Source: HK1 sp965221725 (GTDB taxonomy: Bacteria; Pseudomonadota; Gammaproteobacteria; HK1). Taken from it: DNA of 64,000 nucleotides. Where the stretch lies: assembly GCA_965221725.1 (NCBI GenBank), contig OZ244909.1, forward strand, positions 3,038,001 to 3,102,000, given 5' to 3'. The translations under genes and the position numbers were made by a program. Every line of letters begins with the position of its first letter. Positions within the stretch are counted from its first letter, which is position 1. Below the pieces are notes generated by a model. That model saw nothing but the letters and a program-made list of their open reading frames with translations. It was not told the DNA's origin and ran no database searches. Shown piece after piece: positions 1-9,929 of the stretch.

Positions 1-424
1 GGTAGCGGTACTCGACCCGATCGCGCGGCGCTTCCGGTCGGCCGCCATCGGGGAGTCCCCACAGGTCGTGCCAGTCCTCGATCCATCGGTCGAGAAAGCC
101 CCCCGAGTGCCGTCTCCACGAGGTCTCCGCTTCCACCTCCCAGCCGTCTCCGAGGCCGTAGGCCCAGCGGCCGGTGAGGCCCGCGGTCTCCCCGTCGAGA
201 GTGATTGCCTCGTCGCCCTTCGTGTGCTCGCCGTAGCTGCTCGCAAGACTCCCGTGCAGCTCGATGCGCAGGCGGCCGCGGTCCAGAACGTGGGCGTCGC
301 GCATCGCGGGAAAGCCGATGACGCCGGAGACCGGGGCGAGGTTTCTCGCGTGCAGCGGCGCCGCGATCGCCACCGCGTCCGGCACCAGAATCGCGGCCAG
401 GCAGACAACGGCCGCACGGTTCAC
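1..424 (-). CDS. DUF3187-like exported protein (5' part only)
   Basis: Leftward gene cut by the window edge; 141 codons are visible. The chosen start is GTG at 422-424 because it opens a signal-peptide-like segment (MNRAAVVCLAAILVPDAVA) followed by a mature part. The visible mature sequence has the HSGGFLDRWIEDWHDLWGLP stretch and the PEAPRDR segment, which I recognise from DUF3187 family envelope proteins of Gram-negative bacteria, thought to form outer-membrane beta-barrels. The family function is unknown. The family assignment rests on motif memory and not on a search. The gene is upstream of, and divergent from, the GMC oxidoreductase gene. Confidence 0.6.
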   Translation of the reverse strand, partial: MNRAAVVCLAAILVPDAVAIAAPLHARNLAPVSGVIGFPAMRDAHVLDRGRLRIELHGSLASSYGEHTKGDEAITLDGETAGLTGRWAYGLGDGWEVEAETSWRRHSGGFLDRWIEDWHDLWGLPDGGRPEAPRDRVEYRY

Positions 425-526
425 GCCGCAGGGGCGCCGATGCCCCCCGGTGCACCCGCACGGCGCGGATCGTCTCCGCCGCTCCATCCTCATCGACCAC
501 CCCGACATGGCTGCATCCGTGGATAC

Positions 527-542
527 CCCGGAAATTTCCGGG
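527..542. repeat. repeat family B, copy 1 (minimal palindrome)
   Basis: Perfect 16-bp palindrome CCCGGAAATTTCCGGG in the divergent intergenic region. It equals the two ends of the longer family B elements (for example 23476-23517 and 31536-31622) joined without the middle part. Confidence 0.7.
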
Positions 543-683
543 TTGGACGGAGTCCGATGGTATCCATCATTCGGTGAACGATGTCCACTGGCGTGCGCCC
601 GAAGGTAGCATGGCGTACCGAAGGCTGGCGATGGGCGCATTCTCGCTGGCCGAGGGCCTGGTGGGCGCGGCGCGGGAGAACGG

Positions 684-2318
684 ATGGTGGGCGAACGCGG
701 CGGATTTGACTACATCGTGGTCGGGGCGGGGTCGGCGGGATGCGTGCTTGCGAACCGGCTCTCGGCGGACGGCCGCCGGCGGGTGCTGCTGCTGGAGGCG
801 GGGCCGCGCGGCCACTGGCTGAGCGGGATTCCGATCAGTTTCGCCAAACTCATCAACGATCCGGCCGCCAACTGGTGCTTCCGCGCCGAGCCCGACGAAG
901 GCTCCGGCGGACGCGCGATTCCGGTCCCCCGCGGGCGGTTGCTCGGAGGGTCGAGCGCCATCAACGGGCTGGTCTTCGTGCGCGGCCAGCGGCTCGACTA
1001 CGACACATGGGCACAGCTCGGCAACCGCGGCTGGGGTTACGACGATGTCCTGCCGCTGTTCCGGCGCATGGAGCACTTCGAGCGCGGGCAGGACGAGTGG
1101 CGGGCTCAGGGCGGGCCATTGCGGGTGAGCGAGGTTTCGGAGCAGAGCCCGCTCTACGACGCCCTGTTTCAGGCCGGCGCGGAGCTCGGGCTGCCGCCGA
1201 ACCCCGACTACAACGGAGCGAGCCAGGAAGGGATCTGCAAGACGCAGGCGACCATCAGCCGCGGCCGGCGCATGAGCGCCGCGCACTGCTACCTGCGGCC
1301 CGCCCGCGGGCGGGCGAATCTCGAAGTGCTGAGCGGGGCGCTGGTGAGCCGGCTCGTCCTCGACGGCAAGCGCTGCGTCGGGGTCCGCTACCGGCGCGAC
1401 GGCCGCGAGGAAGAAGCGCGGGCGGCGCGCGAGGTCGTGCTCTGCGGGGGATCGATCAACTCGCCGCAGCTTCTGGAGCTCTCCGGAATCGGCCGACCCG
1501 AGGTGCTGCGCGCGCATGGCATCGAGGTTGCGCACGCGCTTCCGGGCGTGGGCGAGCACCTTGTCGATCACATGTCGCCGCGGATGGTGTGGCGCCTTCA
1601 GCCGCGCGGCGTGACCTACAACGAACGCGCGCGCGGCCTGGGGCTCGTCTGGCAGGCGGTGCGCTACGCGGCGACCCGGCGCGGGTTCCTGAGCCTTCCC
1701 TCCGCCCCGGTGCTCGGTTTCCTGCGCAGCCGCGAGGGGCTCGAAGCGCCGGACATCCAGATCCACTTCGCGCCCTTCGCCATTCGCGGCCCGACCGACC
1801 GCCGGCTCCTGCCCGAGCCGGGCATGACCTGCATCATCTACGCGATGCGGCCCGAGAGCCGCGGCTCCATCCACATCCGTTCGCCCGACCCGCGCGAGGC
1901 GCCCGCCATCCGCTTCAACTTCCTCTCCGACGCTCTCGACCGGCGCATTCTCGTCGACGGCGTGCGCTGGGTGCGGCGCATCATGGCGACGCGGGCCATG
2001 GACGGGTTCCGTGACGCCGAGATGAAGCCCGGCCCGGACGTCGCGTCCGACGACGCGATCGTCGAGTGGATTCGGGCGACGGCCGAGACCACGTTCCACC
2101 CGGTCGGGACGTGCAGGATGGGCGGCGACCCGATGGCGGTGGTGGACGACCGGCTCCGGGTACACGGCATCGAAGGGTTGCGGGTCGCCGACGGGTCCAT
2201 CATGCCCACCCTGGTCTCCGGCAACACCAACGCCGCCTGCATCATGATCGGCGAGAAGGCGTCGGAGATGATACTGGCTGGTCAGCGGAGCGAGCGGCCC
2301 ACTTCCAATTCATCCTGA
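684..2318 (+). CDS. GMC family FAD-dependent oxidoreductase
   Basis: A 544-residue glucose-methanol-choline family oxidoreductase, close in layout to choline and alcohol dehydrogenases. The N-terminus has the FAD dinucleotide-binding motif YIVVGAGSAGCVLANRL (about residues 10-26) ending in the ribose-binding E of LLLEAG. The GMC signature follows as GRLLGGSSAINGLVFVRGQ. The C-terminus has HPVGTCRMG with the catalytic His region and VADGSIMPTLVSGNTNAA. It oxidises a primary alcohol; the substrate cannot be read from sequence. ATG at 684 has a GGGAGAA-type ribosome site 5-10 bases upstream. It stands alone, divergent from the DUF3187 gene, with no betaine genes nearby, so a choline role is not supported. 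Confidence 0.93.
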   Translation: MVGERGGFDYIVVGAGSAGCVLANRLSADGRRRVLLLEAGPRGHWLSGIPISFAKLINDPAANWCFRAEPDEGSGGRAIPVPRGRLLGGSSAINGLVFVRGQRLDYDTWAQLGNRGWGYDDVLPLFRRMEHFERGQDEWRAQGGPLRVSEVSEQSPLYDALFQAGAELGLPPNPDYNGASQEGICKTQATISRGRRMSAAHCYLRPARGRANLEVLSGALVSRLVLDGKRCVGVRYRRDGREEEARAAREVVLCGGSINSPQLLELSGIGRPEVLRAHGIEVAHALPGVGEHLVDHMSPRMVWRLQPRGVTYNERARGLGLVWQAVRYAATRRGFLSLPSAPVLGFLRSREGLEAPDIQIHFAPFAIRGPTDRRLLPEPGMTCIIYAMRPESRGSIHIRSPDPREAPAIRFNFLSDALDRRILVDGVRWVRRIMATRAMDGFRDAEMKPGPDVASDDAIVEWIRATAETTFHPVGTCRMGGDPMAVVDDRLRVHGIEGLRVADGSIMPTLVSGNTNAACIMIGEKASEMILAGQRSERPTSNSS

Positions 2319-2658
2319 CGCACTACCGAAGTTTCGGGGCGGCCGGTCCCGGTGTCGGACAGACGCATCGCGCCCGGCTCGAAGGCGATTGGAATCGTCT
2401 CCAGCTCGGGGGTCGTCTCGGTCCGCCCGATGCGCTTCTCGCCAGGGCATCGCCGACTTGTGTCGACAAGCCGGTCAAGGCAGCAGGGCGCCGCCGAACA
2501 CACCGACAGGCCAGCCGGTTTATGGCGGCAACCCGAGAGTGTAGAGTCGCGTCGCATGGTCGGGCGAATGACTGCAACCCGGCGATTGGCAACCCGGCTG
2601 CCGCCAGGAAAGTCGTTTCGTCGAGTGTGTCACTCGTTTGCAGCATCGGGCAGGCACC
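2319..2658. other. intergenic region between GMC gene and AAA gene
   Basis: 340 bases without a gene I can support. Short open frames on both strands have no recognisable motif. No clear hairpin terminator with a T-tract follows the GMC gene. Confidence 0.5.
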
Positions 2659-3993
2659 GTGATTACGCGGATCGAGATAGACGGTTTCAAGACCTTCGAG
2701 AACTTCAGTCTCGATCTGCGTCCGTTCACGACAATCGTCGGCCCCAACGCGTCCGGCAAGTCCAACCTGTTCGACGCGATCAAGTTCGTTTCGCACTTGG
2801 CGCAAACCGACATTCGTGACGCCATGCGGGATCTGAGGGGGCGACCCGTCGAGTTGTTTCGCGTCACGAGACCGGGCCGCCGACGCCCACGGATGACCTT
2901 TGCCATCGAGGTGCTTCTCGGGCCGGGAGGCGTCGATGCCTTTGGAACCTCCTTCGACTTGAGGTCTCAGCGACTTCGGTATGAAGTTGAAGTGGCCGCG
3001 CGTCGCAGCGAGGGCAACCGGTTCGAGGATGTCTATATCCGCCGCGAGCAGTGCGTCCCGGTACCGAAGAGCCAGGAACGCTCTTCCCTTGTCGGCAACG
3101 GCGGTGCCGTCAGGTACGACGGACGATTGAAGCCATTCATCACCACCAACTCCGATTCCCACGGTGAGCCGAAAGCCATGGAGATTCGTCAGGACGGTGC
3201 CCGCAAACGTGGACGCCCGGTTACGCTTCCCGCCGCTGAAGCTCCCCGTACCGCATTGTCCACAATCACCACCGCCGAGTTTCCCCACCTCTATGCGTTA
3301 CGCGAGATGCTGTCATCGGTTCAATTCCTGCACGTCGACCCCCAGGCGTCGCGGCGCCCGACGGACCGATTGGCGCCACGACAAATGCTCCCCGACGCCT
3401 CGAACCTTGCAACCGTGCTCGCAAAACTGAGGGCGGAAACGAGAAGCGAGAATCGGCCTGACGGGGTGCTTTCGGACATCGGCACGGACCTCTCGTCCTT
3501 GATTCCATCGGTCGCGCGCCTGGAAGTTCAGGACTCGCGCGACGCGTCCGAGTACTCCTTCAGTGTCAAGCTGGCGGATTCCTTCTCATTCAGCTCCCGC
3601 GTCATCTCCGACGGAACGCTCAGGCTTCTCGCGCTCCTGACGGTGCTGAACGATCCGAATCGCGGCGGCGTATTGTGCTTCGAAGAACCGGAGAACGGCG
3701 TGCATGAGGTCCGGGTCGCGGCCTTGATCGAGCTCCTCCGAAGCACTGCCGGCTATTTCGGCTCCGAACCGGCGCCCTGTTTCCAGGTTCTCGTCAATAC
3801 GCACTCTCCAGCGGTAATGGCCGTGCTCCAGAATGAGGAAGTGGTGGTCGCCGACATGATCTCGACGATCCGGCAGGACCGGCAGCGGACCGTGCGCACG
3901 CGGATGCGGGCAGGCGTTTTCGCGGACTCCGAAATCGGCCTGACGCGGGCCGAAGTCGACAACATACTGCGTCGGCCCGCGGAAGCCGTCTAG
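2659..3993 (+). CDS. AAA family ATPase (AAA_21/SMC-like), putative defence
   Basis: Predicted 444-residue ABC-class ATPase of the overcoming-lysogenization-defect/AAA_21 type. Walker A is GPNASGKS at residues 28-35; an SDGTLRLLALL signature-like segment and Walker B VLCFEEPENGVH follow near residues 315-350, then LVNTHS (H-loop). I start at GTG 2659 (MITRIEIDGFK), where the fold begins; a TTG at 2638 would add seven residues. The stop is one base before a TOPRIM-like reading frame, the usual two-gene layout of AAA + TOPRIM/DUF4276 defence pairs. That partner is broken here, so the ATPase may be non-functional. It lies beside the BREX-like locus. Confidence 0.8.
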   Translation: MITRIEIDGFKTFENFSLDLRPFTTIVGPNASGKSNLFDAIKFVSHLAQTDIRDAMRDLRGRPVELFRVTRPGRRRPRMTFAIEVLLGPGGVDAFGTSFDLRSQRLRYEVEVAARRSEGNRFEDVYIRREQCVPVPKSQERSSLVGNGGAVRYDGRLKPFITTNSDSHGEPKAMEIRQDGARKRGRPVTLPAAEAPRTALSTITTAEFPHLYALREMLSSVQFLHVDPQASRRPTDRLAPRQMLPDASNLATVLAKLRAETRSENRPDGVLSDIGTDLSSLIPSVARLEVQDSRDASEYSFSVKLADSFSFSSRVISDGTLRLLALLTVLNDPNRGGVLCFEEPENGVHEVRVAALIELLRSTAGYFGSEPAPCFQVLVNTHSPAVMAVLQNEEVVVADMISTIRQDRQRTVRTRMRAGVFADSEIGLTRAEVDNILRRPAEAV

Positions 3994-3994
3994 C

Positions 3995-4230
3995 GTGTAC
4001 CTGGCCTACGTCCTGTTCTGCGAGGGGTCTTCGGATTTTGCTTACTTTGAGGTGCTCGTCCCGCGACTGATCGATGCCATCGTCGGAGATCTCGAGATTT
4101 GCCCCGTGGACCGGCCCGACACCCCTACGCTTCGTCTCGGACAGTCGAGCCGTGCCGTCGAAGCCGTTGCGATGGAAGCGTGCCGCGCGCTGCACGGAGG
4201 CCGGCGAACGTCGCAAGAAGAGCCGATGGG
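3995..4230 (+). pseudogene. truncated TOPRIM/DUF4276-like partner of the AAA ATPase
   Basis: Starts with GTG one base after the AAA ATPase stop. The first 60-70 residues look like a genuine TOPRIM-type protein: YLAYVLFCEGSSDFAYFEVL carries the TOPRIM glutamate (CEG) near residue 10. The coherent sequence runs to about VEAVAMEACRAL (near 4190-4200). Beyond that the frame stays open only because it runs antisense over the 3' end of brxA, so homology is lost. Full-length relatives have about 200 residues and a DxD motif, which is absent. I infer loss of the 3' end when the BREX-like locus arrived; the breakpoint is approximate. Confidence 0.55.
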
Positions 4231-4279
4231 TCAATCTTGCGGCGCTGTACGCCGTGCGCAGTTCCCGCCGTTCCCCGCA

Positions 4280-5035
4280 TCACCTCTCATTCCGCAGCAT
4301 GACGAGATCCTCGTCGAGCCCATGTCGAAGCACGTCCAGCCGGGGAGAGAGGGAGGCCACCCGCTGCGCGGTCATCGGCGCGAGGCGGAAGGGAAAGAGA
4401 GTTGGACTCGCAAGCAGATCCCTCGCGGTGGCTGCCCCGGACGACCGGGCAGTGAGAACCGCCTCCGCGAGCCAGGCGATGCATTCGGGATGCTGGACGG
4501 TGTTGCGTCTTCCCTGGACATAAAGCCCTTTGGTCGCCGTGTCGTTGAGGACTCCCCAGTCGATGAACGTGCGGAGAACGCGTCGGGTGGCCCGCTCTAC
4601 GGTCGGACGCTCTCCGTATCGTTCACGAATGCGCTGTTGCACCTGTTTCGCCTCAGCCGAACCCTGAAGCCGCAGCAGGCGGCCGGTATGCATGGCGACG
4701 GCGCCCCAGAAGGGATAGGCCGCCAGCACCATGCCCCAGTGGACTGCGATGCGGTCGTCACCGCCGAGTCCTCGAAGCAGCTCCAGGCCCTCGTCGCGCA
4801 GCGGCCCGAGTCCTTGAGGCACGTCGAGCCATGTCTTCATCAGGACCGTGATGGTCTTCTCGCGGTTGCCCCTCGTGGCCTGGCCGCCGACCGACACCTT
4901 GTCGGCCAGTAGCGCCTGAAGCGATGCGTCGATGGCCCGCCTGTCGTTGCCGGCCAGAATCAGATTGGCCGTCGCGTCCAGCCACTCCAGCCGGACACGC
5001 TGGCTGAATCCGATTCGCGTCGTACGTTCGGTCAC
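4280..5035 (-). CDS. brxA: BREX protein BrxA (DUF1819)
   Basis: 251 residues, GTG start at 5035 overlapping the pglZ stop by three bases (GTGA), so translation is coupled. The N-terminal RIGFSQRVRLEWLDATANLI and the LGPLRDEGLELL segment match DUF1819/BrxA proteins, small DNA-binding helical proteins of BREX loci. BrxA is usually about 200 residues, so this copy is slightly long. It is the last gene of the leftward BREX-like locus, the position brxA takes in BREX type 3. The gene is complete, ending convergently against the broken TOPRIM-like gene. Confidence 0.75.
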   Translation of the reverse strand: MTERTTRIGFSQRVRLEWLDATANLILAGNDRRAIDASLQALLADKVSVGGQATRGNREKTITVLMKTWLDVPQGLGPLRDEGLELLRGLGGDDRIAVHWGMVLAAYPFWGAVAMHTGRLLRLQGSAEAKQVQQRIRERYGERPTVERATRRVLRTFIDWGVLNDTATKGLYVQGRRNTVQHPECIAWLAEAVLTARSSGAATARDLLASPTLFPFRLAPMTAQRVASLSPRLDVLRHGLDEDLVMLRNER

Positions 5036-7036
5036 GGGTCCCGCCGCTCAATCCGGACGAACGGGACGATGATCTCCTCGATACAGGCGCCGCCGTGCCC
5101 GACGATGCGCTGGTCCTCTCGAACGAACGCCGTGCGGCCGGGAGCAAGCAGCGGCAGGTAGTCTTCGGGCAACCCGAAGGGCGGCCATTCGAGTGCATCC
5201 GGGAACATGTTGCTTACTCCCCGCCGCAACGATGCGTCCTGATACACCCGAACCCGTTCGCCCCGAAGATCCGCCATCGCGCCCTCCGACGGACGACCGC
5301 ATCCGACGGCTTCGATGTTGCCGTGGTCGGAGGTCAGGTAGACGCGAAAATCGTTGTCGAGAAGCAGATCGAGAAGGGTCGCAAGATGCGGCTGGCCCGC
5401 CCACAGTCGAATCTGATTGTGCATTCCAGCGGCGCCGAGCACCGCGCCGTGCATGATCTTGTCCACCGTGTCGACGACCAGGCCAGCCACCCGAACCGCG
5501 CGATTGCCAATCGACTCCGACACGTCGTCACGGATGTCGGTACCGAGGCTCCTGGCGTAGAAAACCTGGGAGCTTGCGAGGTCCTCGTCCGCCCAGAACC
5601 GCTGCCATAGCGCAGGTTCCTTGTCCGTCGAATGAATGCTTTCCGGGAAGTAGAGGGGTGGTCTGCCGGCGAAGGCCGCCTGACGGGACACTGACGATGA
5701 GAGTCGGGATCCAGGCGAAGACAGCCTCCTCGTGGAAGCGGAACTCCGGGCGTTGTCCGGCCAGCAACCGGCGGACGACGGCCCACTGAGTGAGAGACAG
5801 ACCGTCGACCACCAGCAGAGCGGCCTTGTTCCGCGGCGATTCGCGCACGTGCCGCGCAAGAAGGCGAGGCAGATGGTGGAGCATGACGGGAGGGACCGGA
5901 GGCAGATTCACCAGTCCCGGGTAGCGTTCGCCAATCCATTGCGCGAATGCGAGGTCGGCTCGTGCTCGCAGCTTGTCCATCTTCCGCCGGACGCAGTCCG
6001 GAACCTTCTCGCCCAGGTCCAGCGCCAGCGCGCCCAGCTCCGCGTGCATCGCGGCGAAACGGAACCACTTGTCATGCCGGTCATCGTGGTTCGGAACCGC
6101 CGCGGCGGCCGCCTCGATCAGGCGTTCCATTCGATGCAGTGCGTCGGACGTTTCGCCGGTGCGGATGCCGATGGCGACCCAGGTCTCCGACAGGAGGGCT
6201 GCCTTACCGTGTGGAACCGGCCTGAGCAGTCTCTCCAGAAACAGGCTGTCCACCCAGACGCGGACATCGTCGTGCTCGAACGGCAGATCGACGGGGCCGG
6301 GACAGGTGAGGGCGTACTGTCCGCCGTCCTCGCCGACAGCCGGCCCGGACCGTGCGCAGCGGTCGAGGAACGCGGGCCAGCGCTCCTGCAGAAATGCGAG
6401 GAATGCGTCGCGGTCCGGGATGATGGTGTCGAGGGGCCATTCCCGGAATCCGCCATTGCGTCGAATCAGCTCGATGAAGTGTTCATCGAGCAATCGCGGA
6501 ATCCGGCGCGCCGCGAAGTGGCGGCGGAGCAGCACCGCCAGCAGGTCCGACGGCCTCACGATGAGTTCGGGCACGATTCCGAAGACGTGCCGCAGCACGA
6601 ACTCGCTGGTGGCGTTGTCCCCCGGGATATCCTGCCGATGCCGCTGCCGAGCGTCGTGCAGCGCGTCGAGATCCGCCGAATCCAGCGCCGCCACCACCGA
6701 ACGACTCAGACCGGGAAACAGGTCTGCGATGCTGAACGACAGCCGGCGCCCGCATTCGAGAAGATCGTAGGGCAGCGAGTCGATATCGGTGTGCGAGGAG
6801 TGCACCACGACCACCAGCTCCACCTGCTCCCCGCGGTCGCGACGCCCGCGAATTCCGGACTCGTAGGCGTATCGGAACGTGATCGGATCTTCGAACCGAA
6901 TGATCTCGAAGCCTCGTTCGCGTATGCGAGCGAGAAGATCTTCCTCCAGGAGCAGCCCGTCGGGGTCGGCGACCAGCGTGACCAGAGCCACCCCCGGCGT
7001 GAACTCGCCGAGAATTCGCGCGCGCCAGCTAGTCAT
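5032..7036 (-). pseudogene. pglZ: BREX PglZ (alkaline phosphatase superfamily), frameshifted
   Basis: Reads as one PglZ protein of about 667 residues only if one base is removed near 5693-5700. The upstream frame (from ATG 7036) contains the metal-binding ALLVVDGLSLTQW segment and runs to FAWIPTL. The normal continuation, SVSRQAAFAGRPPLYFPE with the later YLTSDHGNIEA motif, is in the next frame and ends at 5032. An extra T or A in the stretch read ACTCTCATCGTCAG explains it. Both halves look well conserved, so the change is recent, a programmed slip, or a sequence error. PglZ is a core BREX component. Gene order pglX-pglZ-brxA fits BREX type 3. Confidence 0.8.
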
Positions 7037-7101
7037 GCGGTGCGGTCCGCAGGCGCTCCGAGTTCGGGTCGGGCCTCATCGTTCCGACTGGCCGTTTGTC
7101 G

Positions 7102-9888
7102 TCATTGCCGGCTTTCTTCGGCGGTGCGGGTGCGCGCCTGATCGAACCACATCAGCAGTTTGGGATCCTCCCGGAGCGCCGCTTCCGGGATCTTTCCGGC
7201 GACGGCGATGATTGTCGCGTAGTCCTGCTCCCGCCATGCGCGCCGGAATCCGGCGCGGACCGCTTCCAATCGAAAGACCTTCATCGACCGTTGGGCATTG
7301 TCCCGGTACTGGTCGAATTCTCTCAGCAGGGCGTTGTCCCGCAGTCTTTCCAGATCGCCGGCCTTGCGCGGATCAGGGACATACCAGCGGTTGTTCGCCT
7401 TCGCGCGGAGTGCGGGTGCGTCTTTCGGCAGGCTGCGCAGCTCCTTGAAATTGGTAGATATGTAGCTGTGGATTTGGCTCGGAACCTCGCCGGCTCCGTC
7501 GTAATGGAAGAAGTTCTGCGCCAACAGCTCGGAGAGCTCCAGGGACCGTTCGTATTTCTGCCAGCCGCCGAGTTGCCGAATGAACTCGGGGTGGATCTCC
7601 TGGAAGGTCTGCGGCTTTTTCGCGAGCTTCTGCTTCAGCCAGTGGATGGCCGATTCCTCGTCCTTGACGAAGATCTCCAGTTGCAGAATCTCGGGCACGG
7701 TCAATCTCTTGCGGTCGTACTCGGCGACCTGCTCGGGCAGGAAGAACATGCCGTCGCGCTCGGGGAAGCGCTGGGCGAGGCCGTGGTGGAACTCCGCGGC
7801 CGACAGGGGAACCATGACCCCGCGTTGCACATGAAAGGCGACCATCCGGTCGAACAGCAGCATGCCCTGCCGTTCGGCGATCACCTCGACGCGACCCTCC
7901 CTGGTCAGGAACACGGGAAGCTGGTGCAGATGAGTGCGAACGAACTCCCATGCACTGTCTTCGGTTCCGGCGGCGAGATGGAAGCGGTTCTCCAGCCCAC
8001 CGTTCGGCTTGTAGGCGGAGATGACCAGGTCCTGCTTGACGGCGGTGCTGGTCACCTGCCGGTAGGAGCCTTGCTGCTTGTCGAGGGTGCGTACGTCGGC
8101 GACCACGAAGCCCGCGGCGAGCATCGCTTCCTGGATGGCGTTCCATATGGCGTTGCGGGAGTTGTGGAAGACAACCGTGATCCAGCGTCCGGGTTTCAGG
8201 AGTCGCCGATACTCGGCGAAGCAGCGCTGCATCAGGTGTTGATAGTCGGCGACGGATTTTCCCTTGGCGCGGTCGACAATGGCCTCCGGCTCGGCGCGCG
8301 TGAGGACGCGGTGCCACGATTCGACGAGATAGTTGAGATCGGCGTAGTAGATGTTCTCGCCGAACGGTGGATCGGTGAACACGTAGTCGATGGAGTTGTC
8401 GGGTAGGTCAATGCGGCTGCAATCGACGGTCGATACGGCTGCGACGGACTCGCGAGCGTAGGTGGAACCGAACGCCCTGCGCAGGCGCTTCAGCTTTCCG
8501 GCCAGGATATACCACGGCGATACTTCGGCGATTTGGGAGCCGACGTAGTAGACACCACTCAAATATTGATTGACTTGCGAGTAGTGTGTTGGTGCGTATC
8601 TCGCGAGCATTGACATCCCCCAAATCGTCTGCTCGACAAAGAACAGCAACGTGCTGCGAAGTCGCGGATCTTGGTATCGATTGGTGTGACGCCACATGGT
8701 GGCCAAGGAATGCGTAGCTCGCGGAAGGAAGAAGTGATGCAAGTGTGTAATCCCAACATTGTCCATTCGTGCTCGTTCGTGCGTCATGTGCATGTACGGC
8801 AGTTTTTTGGCAGGAAAATCCGGCGGCAGAGCGAGGTCGTCGATTGTTTGCAGGGTCGAAAGATCGTGTGTGTCATATTTTTTCTCGTAGTGCTGTGCGC
8901 CAACGGTGTAATTGATTAGCACTGGTACGCGCTTCGGTGCCTTGATGGTTTGTCCGATTCGGTGGTCGTATCGAGTGATGTAGCGTCGATTCAAGTGTCG
9001 TCTGGAAAGAGTCGCATCGCATGTCGGGCAAGGAAACTCCGTATGTACACGCTTTGTCTGCTTGTCCAGCACCGACTCGTAGAAGACGATCTCCCCCGCA
9101 CACTCGGGACACGAAAACACCTCGCTCCACACCGTGTAGTTGATCCGGCCCTTCGTCTTTCCGTCGGTGTGGAGTGTCTCGTACATCCACCCGATTTCGT
9201 CCTCCACCTCCTTCAGAAGCCGGGCGGCAGCATCGCAGAACGTGGTGACATCGAACGGCAGATTGTAGTTCGCGGCGATGAAGGTGGCGGCTGGCGACAG
9301 GTCGCCGAGGATCACGCGCCGCGGTCCCCACTCCGGAGCCTCCCGCCCTTCGTTCCTCCACTGCTGCTCGAGATCGAGTCGAAATGTTGACGGCGCCGAA
9401 CCGCACCACTGGGCCGCCACCCCGGTCATGCCGGAGCCGCAGAAACCGTCCAGCACGACGTCTCCGGGCTTCGTGTAGTGAAGGATGGAAGGCACGATGG
9501 CGCGATGGGGCACCTTGGTGTGGTAGCCGTGGGCGCGGTAGAGCATGTCGGTCTTGCCGGCGCTCACGTCCACCGCAAAGGGTTCGCGGTGATACGGCTC
9601 CTCCGGGTCGTACGGCCGACCATGGCGCTCCACGAACTCGGCCAGAAACGGATTGGGACAGGCCGTGTACCAGGGCGGATCGGACAGCCGCAGGATGTCC
9701 TCGTCGTCGCCCTGCGGGAAGTCGTGGCGCTGCCTCAGCTCCGGCAGCCTCTCCTTCAGTCGCCCGAGGAAGTGGTGCCGCCGCGCCACGTCCGACTCGA
9801 AGGTCAGGCCGAGGCATTCGACCGGTCCTTGAGATTCGGCGGCGGAGGTTTCCGGAAGGAGGGAGGGGGTATGGTGCTGTTCAGCCAT
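7102..9888 (-). CDS. pglX: BREX DNA methyltransferase PglX (type 3-like)
   Basis: 928-residue putative adenine/cytosine DNA methyltransferase. The SAM-binding motif is DVVLDGFCGSGMTG (about residues 143-156), and the catalytic motif IV is VFTDPPFGENIYYADL near residue 495. Between them lie two CxxC pairs, CPECAGEIVFYE and CPTCDATL, probably a zinc finger. This arrangement fits the type 3 PglX (PglXI) proteins, which modify host DNA and are needed for phage exclusion. It begins 42 bases below a palindrome at 9930-9946, possibly its own operator, and precedes pglZ by 65 bases. Confidence 0.82.
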   Translation of the reverse strand: MAEQHHTPSLLPETSAAESQGPVECLGLTFESDVARRHHFLGRLKERLPELRQRHDFPQGDDEDILRLSDPPWYTACPNPFLAEFVERHGRPYDPEEPYHREPFAVDVSAGKTDMLYRAHGYHTKVPHRAIVPSILHYTKPGDVVLDGFCGSGMTGVAAQWCGSAPSTFRLDLEQQWRNEGREAPEWGPRRVILGDLSPAATFIAANYNLPFDVTTFCDAAARLLKEVEDEIGWMYETLHTDGKTKGRINYTVWSEVFSCPECAGEIVFYESVLDKQTKRVHTEFPCPTCDATLSRRHLNRRYITRYDHRIGQTIKAPKRVPVLINYTVGAQHYEKKYDTHDLSTLQTIDDLALPPDFPAKKLPYMHMTHERARMDNVGITHLHHFFLPRATHSLATMWRHTNRYQDPRLRSTLLFFVEQTIWGMSMLARYAPTHYSQVNQYLSGVYYVGSQIAEVSPWYILAGKLKRLRRAFGSTYARESVAAVSTVDCSRIDLPDNSIDYVFTDPPFGENIYYADLNYLVESWHRVLTRAEPEAIVDRAKGKSVADYQHLMQRCFAEYRRLLKPGRWITVVFHNSRNAIWNAIQEAMLAAGFVVADVRTLDKQQGSYRQVTSTAVKQDLVISAYKPNGGLENRFHLAAGTEDSAWEFVRTHLHQLPVFLTREGRVEVIAERQGMLLFDRMVAFHVQRGVMVPLSAAEFHHGLAQRFPERDGMFFLPEQVAEYDRKRLTVPEILQLEIFVKDEESAIHWLKQKLAKKPQTFQEIHPEFIRQLGGWQKYERSLELSELLAQNFFHYDGAGEVPSQIHSYISTNFKELRSLPKDAPALRAKANNRWYVPDPRKAGDLERLRDNALLREFDQYRDNAQRSMKVFRLEAVRAGFRRAWREQDYATIIAVAGKIPEAALREDPKLLMWFDQARTRTAEESRQ

Positions 9889-9929
9889 GTTCAGTGTCGG
9901 CCGTCGTCACATTCGATTCGTGGAGCAAT

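Noticed and set aside
567..2165. Long leftward open frame of 532 codons opposite the GMC gene
   Set aside because: It is antisense to a gene with clear family motifs, has high Arg/Pro/Ala bias and no domain; high GC makes such shadows common. The same holds for long antisense frames over brxC, dctM, korA, pglX and the BNR gene.
3995..4912. 305-codon rightward frame after the first AAA gene as a full protein
   Set aside because: Beyond about codon 70 it is antisense to brxA and has no coherent domain.
5032..5859. C-terminal PglZ frame as a separate gene
   Set aside because: Its first 60 residues are noise and the rest continues the PglZ family from the upstream frame; no ribosome site precedes it.
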